53,543 bases of DNA from Nitrospirota bacterium (GTDB taxonomy: Bacteria > Nitrospirota > Thermodesulfovibrionia > Thermodesulfovibrionales > UBA6898). Below the pieces are notes generated by a model. It was not told where the DNA came from, made no database searches, and was given only the letters and a program-made list of their open reading frames with translations. How positions within the stretch are numbered: the stretch's first letter is position 1; every line of letters starts with the position of its first letter. The translations under genes and the position numbers were made by a program. Shown piece by piece: positions 48,144 to 53,543 of the stretch. Where the stretch lies: positions 1 through 53,543 of the forward strand of contig JAKAIE010000009.1 of assembly GCA_021814475.1 (NCBI GenBank), written 5' to 3'.

Positions 48144-48890
48144 TCAGGCCGCCCCGTGCGCAAGAGGTTCCCTCGCCAGGGCGATGAACAGTTCTTCGAG
48201 AGATCCTGTCCCGTGCTGCTGCGGAAGGATCCTGGGGTCGCCTTCGAGAAGGATTCTCCCATGGGACAGGAACAGTACGCGGTCGCATACCTCCGAGACC
48301 TCGTGCATGTTGTGCGAGGTCCAGAGCACCCCGCTGCTGCCAACCGCCGCAAATTCCCGTATCTTCCGGCGGATAGCTCGGGCTGTCACCGGATCGAGCG
48401 ACGCCGTCGGTTCGTCGAGAAGGAGCAGGAGTGGGCGGTTGAGCATTGCCTTGGCGAGACTCAACCGCGACTGCTCTCCTGAGGAAAGAACCCCGCACTT
48501 GACGTGCCTGAGTGGAGACAGGTCGAACTGCATGAGCAGCTCCTCGATGCGTTCCGGCAGCTGCCTGACACCATAAAGGAGGCCGAAAACCCGCAGGTTC
48601 TGATACACCGTCAGGTTGCCCGGCAACGGTGCGTAGACCGCGGCGAAGTTTGTTCTGCTGAGGGCAAGGGGCCGCTGCGACCCTATGTCGAGCCCCTCAA
48701 TCCGGATATTCCCGGCTGCAGGTTCGAGCACCCCGAGGATCATGTTGATCGTCGTTGTCTTGCCCGCTCCGTTGGGTCCGAGGAGCCCGACGATTTCGTT
48801 TCTGCCGACAGAGAAGGAGATATTATCCACAGCGATCTTATCGCCGAAGGACTTTGACAGCCTCTTGACGGAAAGCGCCTTCGTCACCAT
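48144..48890 (-). CDS. ABC exporter ATPase
   Basis: 248 residues from the ATG at 48890. Walker A GPNGAGKTT, signature LSSGEQSRL, Walker B LLLLDEPTASLDP and the H-loop TSHNMHEV are present. It drives the ABC-2 permease next to it. Confidence 0.92.
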   Translation of the reverse strand: MVTKALSVKRLSKSFGDKIAVDNISFSVGRNEIVGLLGPNGAGKTTTINMILGVLEPAAGNIRIEGLDIGSQRPLALSRTNFAAVYAPLPGNLTVYQNLRVFGLLYGVRQLPERIEELLMQFDLSPLRHVKCGVLSSGEQSRLSLAKAMLNRPLLLLLDEPTASLDPVTARAIRRKIREFAAVGSSGVLWTSHNMHEVSEVCDRVLFLSHGRILLEGDPRILPQQHGTGSLEELFIALAREPLAHGAA

Positions 48891-48964
48891 AATGTATCTT
48901 ATCACACCCGCTGCTGCCGCCCTGCCGTAGTTCTCCTGGCCCGGTTCCCCGGACACTCAAGAGA

Positions 48965-49384
48965 TCATGGGGCGGCGGAAGAGGAGACCTTCAGATATTC
49001 TTCGATCACCGGATAATCGGCCTCCGCCCAGTCGAGCGCTGCAAGGTCCTCCGGTTTCAGCCATGCGACTGCCCTGTGTTCGTGCAGCACGATTTCTCCC
49101 CCGGCAATGGCGCAGATATACGGATAGAGTTTCACGGAGAAGTCCCTGTACCTGTGGGAGACGGCTGACAGCGCACGTCCCGTCTCAATCCGGATCCCCA
49201 TCTCCTCGGTCAGCTCCCGCTTCAGACATGCCGCAGGGGTCTCTCCCCGGTCGATCTTGCCGCCGGGGAATTCCCATTTCAGTGGCATGTGCATTCTTTC
49301 GCTCCTCTGTGCGGCAAGTACCAGACCGTCCTGTTCGATGATCGCGCAGGCAACATGTATTATAGGGGGCGACGCTGTTGACAT
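48965..49384 (-). CDS. MutT-type Nudix hydrolase
   Basis: 139 residues. The Nudix box is complete: GGKIDRGETPAACLKRELTE and EEMG. WEFPGGK precedes it, as in 8-oxo-dGTP or CTP pyrophosphatases. It likely cleans oxidised nucleotides. Divergent from the DoxX gene. Confidence 0.9.
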   Translation of the reverse strand: MSTASPPIIHVACAIIEQDGLVLAAQRSERMHMPLKWEFPGGKIDRGETPAACLKRELTEEMGIRIETGRALSAVSHRYRDFSVKLYPYICAIAGGEIVLHEHRAVAWLKPEDLAALDWAEADYPVIEEYLKVSSSAAP

Positions 49385-49455
49385 GAAGGTTCTATTTTAT
49401 CACAATAAAAAAAGGCAAAAAAAAGATACATGCCGGAAGGCGGGGAGGTCGAACC

Positions 49456-49899
49456 ATGCTGAAGAAGATCATGGTGACAGAGGACAGCGTGTCTTTATTT
49501 ATCCTGAGGGTGTTTCTTGCAGTAGTCTTTTTCCCTCACGGCGCGCAGAAGGTATTCGGGTGGTTCGGCGGCAGCGGGTTCAGTGCGACGCTCGGTTTTT
49601 TTGTCGAGAAGGCCGGGATACCAGTATTGCTGGCGCTCCTTGCGATCATGGCCGAATCTGTCGGTGTGGTGGCCTTGTTTGCAGGTTTCTTCACACGCCT
49701 GGCTGCTGCGGGGATCGCGGTGAACATGATCATCTGCGCTGCGGGGAACCATGTGAAAAACGGTTTTTTCATGAACTGGATGGGGTCCCAGAAGGGGGAA
49801 GGGTTCGAATATCACATCCTTGTTGTGGCGATCTGCCTTGCCCTGATCATCAGCGGCGGAGGCAGGTGGTCTCTCGACAGGGTGCTCTCACGGAAATAG
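49456..49899 (+). CDS. DoxX family membrane protein
   Basis: 147 residues, four membrane helices. Start FILRVFLAVVFFPHGAQKVFGWFGG, split across PHGAQK, matches the DoxX N-terminal motif. Family members relate to redox or thiosulfate metabolism, but the role here is unknown. It is followed 34 bp later by the HtrA gene. Confidence 0.88.
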   Translation: MLKKIMVTEDSVSLFILRVFLAVVFFPHGAQKVFGWFGGSGFSATLGFFVEKAGIPVLLALLAIMAESVGVVALFAGFFTRLAAAGIAVNMIICAAGNHVKNGFFMNWMGSQKGEGFEYHILVVAICLALIISGGGRWSLDRVLSRK

Positions 49900-49933
49900 A
49901 TGTAAAATGCATATACGGTATAGGAGGTCAATA

Positions 49934-51358
49934 ATGATGAAGCAGTCCAGGCGGGTTTCGAGTATTCTCTCTCTTTCGGCAATCCTCATGTTGGGTATAT
50001 TACTTGTGGCTCAGTCCGGATGCAAAAAAAATGGACCCAGCGAAGTTGTTGCATTTCCCCAGTCTTTTGCCGACCTGGCGGAAAAGGTCAGTCCTGCTGT
50101 GGTGAACATCAGCACTGAAAAGACTCTGAAGATGCCGGGCGGACCTTTCAGACATTTCTTCGGACCAGACGACTCGTTCGGGGACTTCTTCAGGAGGTAT
50201 TTCGGAGAGGACATCCCGGATAGGGAAATGAAGCAGCAGAGCCTCGGCTCGGGTTTCATTATCGATAAAGACGGCTACATTATCACAAACAACCATGTGG
50301 TCGAAGGGGCGGACGAGATAAAGGTAAAGCTCACGGACGGCAGGGAGTACAAGGCAAGAGTGATCGGCAGGGACCAGAAGACCGACCTTGCCCTCATAAA
50401 GATCTCATCGCTGTTTAAAGACCTGCCTTTCTTGCAACTCGGCGATTCCGACAAGGTGAGGGTTGGGGATTGGGTTCTCGCGATCGGCAGCCCCTTCGGG
50501 CTCGAACACACGGTAACGAAGGGCATCATCAGTGCTACGGGACGGGTCATTGGCTCAGGGCCGTATGACAATTTTCTCCAGACAGACGCCCCCATCAATC
50601 CCGGCAACAGCGGAGGACCACTTATTAATCTGAAAGGAGAGGTTATCGGGATCAATACCGCTATTATTGCCAGCGGGCAGGGGATCGGCTTCGCAATCCC
50701 AAGCAATCTGGCAAAATCAGTGATCTCCCAGCTCAAGGGTACCGGCAAGGTTGTCAGGGGGTGGATCGGGGTTTCCGTCCAGACGGTCTCTCCTGAGATC
50801 GCAAAGGCACTCGGGCTGAAAGAGGCGAAGGGAGCCCTTGTGAGCGATGTAGCAGCCGGCGGTCCGGCAGAGGCTGCGGGCATAAAGAGAGGCGATGTGA
50901 TTGCCGCCTTCAACGGCAGGGAGATCAAGGCCATGTCCGACCTGCCTCAACTCGTTGCCGGAACTGCGGTCGGAAAGACGGTGGATATCACCGTGCTGAG
51001 GGACGGAAAGAGCCTGACTATGAAGATAACCCCGACTGAGATGAAGGAAGGCGGCTCGTTATCTTCAGGAGAAGGTACGGACCTTGGGCTGACGGTTTCG
51101 AATCTTACCCCCCCGCTGCAGCGGCAATTCCGGATCAGGGGCAGCGAGGGCGTACTCATCACCGATGTTGCCCCCGACAGCCCTGCGGATGTCGCGGGGT
51201 TGCAGCAGGGAGATGTCATAAAGGAAGTGAACCGCAAGCCAGTGAAGAACACAGATGATTATCGGGCAGCCCTGAAAAAGGTCGAAGCCGGACAGCCGAT
51301 CCTGTTTTTGATTACAAGAGGCGGCAATACGATCTTTTTAACGATTACGGCTTCGTAG
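49934..51358 (+). CDS. HtrA/DegP-type periplasmic serine protease
   Basis: 474 residues from the ATG at 49934 behind a strong AGGAGGT. Signal peptide with a lipobox-like end (LLVAQSGC), so it may be a lipoprotein. Catalytic triad: H in TNNHVVEGA, D in KTDLALIK, S in GNSGGPL. Two PDZ domains follow. It degrades or refolds damaged periplasmic proteins. Confidence 0.95.
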   Translation: MMKQSRRVSSILSLSAILMLGILLVAQSGCKKNGPSEVVAFPQSFADLAEKVSPAVVNISTEKTLKMPGGPFRHFFGPDDSFGDFFRRYFGEDIPDREMKQQSLGSGFIIDKDGYIITNNHVVEGADEIKVKLTDGREYKARVIGRDQKTDLALIKISSLFKDLPFLQLGDSDKVRVGDWVLAIGSPFGLEHTVTKGIISATGRVIGSGPYDNFLQTDAPINPGNSGGPLINLKGEVIGINTAIIASGQGIGFAIPSNLAKSVISQLKGTGKVVRGWIGVSVQTVSPEIAKALGLKEAKGALVSDVAAGGPAEAAGIKRGDVIAAFNGREIKAMSDLPQLVAGTAVGKTVDITVLRDGKSLTMKITPTEMKEGGSLSSGEGTDLGLTVSNLTPPLQRQFRIRGSEGVLITDVAPDSPADVAGLQQGDVIKEVNRKPVKNTDDYRAALKKVEAGQPILFLITRGGNTIFLTITAS

Positions 51359-51391
51359 ACCAAGGGAAAAGATACCTCCCTGGACCCGCAG

Positions 51392-52084
51392 ATGGAAAGA
51401 AACCACCCGCTGAAGTACCAGCATGATATCCCCGGATCATCGAGGCCGGGGCTCGAGATCGTGCTGAAGTGCGATTCAGCAGGAAGCCTCGAGGCGGCCA
51501 TGTTGGCGCTCTCCGTGATGACCGATACTGGCGAGATCGGGATTATCAGGGCTGGGGTCGGCGCCATAAACAAGTCGGACATTGTCATGGCCGAAACCGC
51601 GGGCAGGCTGATCGTGGGTTTTCAGGTCGGGCTTGTGCCGGGGGTGGAAAGGCTCCTCAGGGAGCATCGCGTCGAGGTGCGCCTCTATGAGGTCATTTAT
51701 ACCCTCGCCGCGGACATAAAGGATCTTTTCCTAGCGCTTTCGGTCCCCGCTCCCGCGGAACAGGTCGTAGGCTCGGCGAAGGTCATTGCCCTCTTCAAAA
51801 GCACAAGGAAGGGGATCATCATCGGCTGCGAGGTTTTGGACGGGCACTTGTCGGTCGGACAGCATTTTCGGATCATCACAGCCGCGGGGCCGGTCTATAA
51901 CGGAATGATCGAATCGATGCACGCAGGAGACCGGGTGATTCAGAAGGCGGTTCCCGGGCAGAAGATGGGCATCAAGATACGGGATTTCAATAAGGCAAGG
52001 CTTGGAGACTTCGTCGAAAGCTACCGTGCTGCCGGACACAGGCAGAAGGCCTGGGAACCTTCAGGGGGTATCGTGCGAAAATAG
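51392..52084 (+). CDS. Stand-alone protein with IF-2 domains III and IV
   Basis: 230 residues. From about residue 18 it follows the C-terminal half of translation factor IF-2: LKCDSAGSLEAAMLAL (IF-2: KADVQGSLEAL), IIRAGVGAINKSDIVMA (HSGVGGITESDV), VEVRLYEVIYTLAADIK, then the beta-barrel IGCEVLDGHLSVGQHFRI ending GIKIRDFNKARLGDFVE. The GTPase and domain II are absent. Its start is uncertain. It follows htrA by 33 bp. It may act on the ribosome or the initiator tRNA, or be a paralogue recruited for stress; unproven. Confidence 0.82.
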   Translation: MERNHPLKYQHDIPGSSRPGLEIVLKCDSAGSLEAAMLALSVMTDTGEIGIIRAGVGAINKSDIVMAETAGRLIVGFQVGLVPGVERLLREHRVEVRLYEVIYTLAADIKDLFLALSVPAPAEQVVGSAKVIALFKSTRKGIIIGCEVLDGHLSVGQHFRIITAAGPVYNGMIESMHAGDRVIQKAVPGQKMGIKIRDFNKARLGDFVESYRAAGHRQKAWEPSGGIVRK

Positions 52085-52127
52085 CCTGACAAGGCCTTCT
52101 GCCCGGTGTCAGTGCCGTATTCCTGGG

Positions 52128-53066
52128 TTACGCAATAAGATACTTTGCAAGATGCACGACAACCTGCAGACTGACGAAAGAGACGGCCGTAGTTATAATG
52201 ACGATAAACGCAGCGAGGGAGACATCGAGTTTGAACCTCGCCGCTATCAGGAGCAGGAGGACCATCGCGGGCATTCCCCCCTCCACAAGACACGATGCCA
52301 GGGCATCCCCCCTGAGTCCGAGCGCGGAGGCTGCCAGGAAAGAGAACAGGGGCACGACGGATAACTTGATGATTACCGCTGGTATTATGGCAAAGGCATG
52401 TCTCACCTTTGGTAGTGACAGGGCAAGGCCGATGCTGAAGATCATCAAAGGCACAACCGGACTGCCGAGCATCTCCAGTGCTTTGATAACACCCTGAGGC
52501 AGCGGGATCTGCAGCAGGTTCAGGGTCATGCCGGCAAATATGCCCCAGACCGGAGGCAGAGTGGCGATCGTCTTCAGGGATTCCCTGAAGGTCATTCTCT
52601 TCCCCCGACCGTACCTCGCGGCAAGTCCAGCGCCGACTAGCCAAAGGAGCGGGGTCGTGGCAAGGAGGTCATAATACAGGGCATATTTTGCAGCCTCACT
52701 GCCGTAGAGTCCGGTCAGCACCGGGAGACCGAGATACGTGACATTGCCGAAGGTAGCGCCAAGCACGAGCACCCCAGCTTCAGGGGGAGCCAGGTCCATC
52801 CTTCTCCGGAGAATACCGTAAATGCTGACAGACACGAAGAGGGCTCCAAGCGTGGAGACCCATGCGGTCATCGGGACAAGGACCGTCTTCATGTCGATGC
52901 GCGCTCCATACAACGTCCTGATGCAGAGCGAGGGGAGAAACAGATTCAGGACTGTCACATTGATCGCCGCCCGCACCTGCCCCGGATCGAGACCCCCGGG
53001 CCTGAGCCATTTGAAGGCGGCCCCAAGGAGTATGATAAGACCGAAGGAAAGAAGTATGGTCTGCAT
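52128..53066 (-). CDS. AEC (auxin efflux carrier) family transporter
   Basis: 312 residues with about ten membrane helices in two halves. The central NVTYLGLPVLTGLYG segment (N-x-x-x-x-G-x-P) matches the conserved motif of this BART-superfamily permease. Bacterial members export or import carboxylates such as malate or malonate. No linked enzyme gene tells the substrate. Confidence 0.9.
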   Translation of the reverse strand: MQTILLSFGLIILLGAAFKWLRPGGLDPGQVRAAINVTVLNLFLPSLCIRTLYGARIDMKTVLVPMTAWVSTLGALFVSVSIYGILRRRMDLAPPEAGVLVLGATFGNVTYLGLPVLTGLYGSEAAKYALYYDLLATTPLLWLVGAGLAARYGRGKRMTFRESLKTIATLPPVWGIFAGMTLNLLQIPLPQGVIKALEMLGSPVVPLMIFSIGLALSLPKVRHAFAIIPAVIIKLSVVPLFSFLAASALGLRGDALASCLVEGGMPAMVLLLLIAARFKLDVSLAAFIVIITTAVSFVSLQVVVHLAKYLIA

Positions 53067-53133
53067 GGGGGTTAAAGGGGATTAACCGGCAAAATTTCCT
53101 GATTGTTTCCAGTGGCCATCAGTATGATAAGGG

Positions 53134-53420
53134 CTACTCACCGGTATCCAGCATCACCGACTGAAGCCGTTTGTAGTAGAAATTCTGGCCATACAATACG
53201 CTTACCGGGTTATGCCCTGTGACCCTGTCCTTCACCACGAGCGTGGTCACCGGGGCCTCCGAGTGTTTCGAAAAAAGCATGTCGTGCCCCACACAGAGAC
53301 CGACGATGATATTCATGTCAGTTCCGGCACGGTTCATCAGCACCGCTTGTGCGACCGGATTGCATGCAGGTTCGAACGTGCCGGGCCTCACCTTGTTCTT
53401 CTCGTCAAGACCGAGTTCTA
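53134..53420 (-). pseudogene. DUF1847 protein gene truncated by IS insertion
   Basis: The C-terminal ~95 codons remain: [19 protein letters not shown], then [18 protein letters not shown] and [20 protein letters not shown]. This closely matches DUF1847 proteins (about 220 residues, with N-terminal cysteines for a metal site). The frame runs open into the IS630-like end at 53421, so the N-terminal half with its start is lost from this copy or lies on the other side of the IS. Not functional as seen here. Confidence 0.8.
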
Positions 53421-53543
53421 GTGTAGTGTCTCATAAATAGCTTTACAATAGGGTGAATCTCATGTATAGTGAATATATGAGCAGAACGGCAGCCCAAATT
53501 ATGTTATCACCGGAAGAACGATCCACAATTGACATGTGGGCAA
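53421..53543 (+). mobile_element. 5' end of an IS630-like insertion sequence, second copy
   Basis: Identical in reverse to bases 1-122. It begins after TA in a CTAG (53418-53421), GTGTAGTGTCTCATAAATAG, and includes the transposase start. It interrupts the DUF1847 gene. It marks the second contig end. Confidence 0.75.
53477..53543 (+). CDS. IS630-like transposase, N-terminal fragment (contig edge)
   Basis: Twenty-two codons, MSRTAAQIMLSPEERSTIDM and WA, run into the end of the window. Same sequence as the minus-strand fragment at 1-65. The rest of the transposase is outside. Confidence 0.6.
   Translation, partial: MSRTAAQIMLSPEERSTIDMWA

Overview
The window looks like one complete assembly contig from a GC-rich anaerobic bacterium. 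The gene set (dnaA-dnaN-gyrB, selA/selB, a kdsB-pyrG-kdsA-kdsD-kdsC LPS block, a two-CW protein, NikMN/CbiQ/CbiO nickel-cobalt uptake, a DUF1847 protein) suggests Nitrospirota (Thermodesulfovibrionia-like), with Desulfobacterota as the alternative. This placement is an inference from gene content and order; no rRNA is present. About 120 bases at each end are the same sequence in inverted orientation: the 5' end of an IS630-like insertion sequence, each joined to the contig at a CTAG. The contig therefore stops inside two copies of a repeated IS.

Region 1 (about 125-19674) is a visibly more AT-rich genomic island that I read as a Tn7-like transposon. Its right end (19615-19674) carries three 21-22-bp direct repeats with core GCAATAAAG and a terminal TGT, closely resembling the Tn7 right end, and lies 3 bp beyond the gyrB stop codon. 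Inward from that end come: a sigma70-type promoter (19200-19228); an operon of GIY-YIG nuclease, half-length HsdS, HsdM, a RhuM remnant, a three-gene type II-short CBASS (patatin phospholipase CapV, CD-NTase, E2-like conjugase), full-length HsdS, HsdR and a YgjP-like metallopeptidase; then a divergent Xre repressor; then the transposition operon tnsA-tnsB-tnsC-tniQ. The last gene is exceptional: a 1036-residue TniQ/TnsD-type target selector whose C-terminal two thirds is an array of about eleven winged-HTH (excisionase/MerR-like) modules. The left end of the element was not found and probably lies beyond the IS. There is no CRISPR array or cas gene.

Region 2 (19678-38944, nearly all minus strand) is core chromosome: dnaA-dnaN-gyrB with a strong dnaA promoter and a possible origin region, selB, a two-CW protein (plus strand), and one long, tightly overlapped gene string kdsB-pyrG-kdsA-orf-kdsD-kdsC-pgsA-plsY-TPR protein-PATAN/GspG fusion-queC-orf-selA.

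Region 3 (39001-53420) holds a PEP carboxykinase, an M50 protease, MgtC, a Nudix hydrolase, an ECF-type Ni/Co uptake operon (NikMN, CbiQ, CbiO with a fused C-terminal helical domain) with an adjacent outer-membrane protein, a secreted zinc-less MsrB, an ABC-2 exporter, MutT, DoxX, a HtrA protease, a stand-alone IF-2 C-terminal-like protein, an AEC transporter, and a DUF1847 gene cut by the right-hand IS.

The most interesting finding is the combination in region 1: a Tn7-like element with a multi-HTH-array target selector, inserted right at the 3' end of gyrB, delivering a CBASS nested inside a type I restriction-modification operon.
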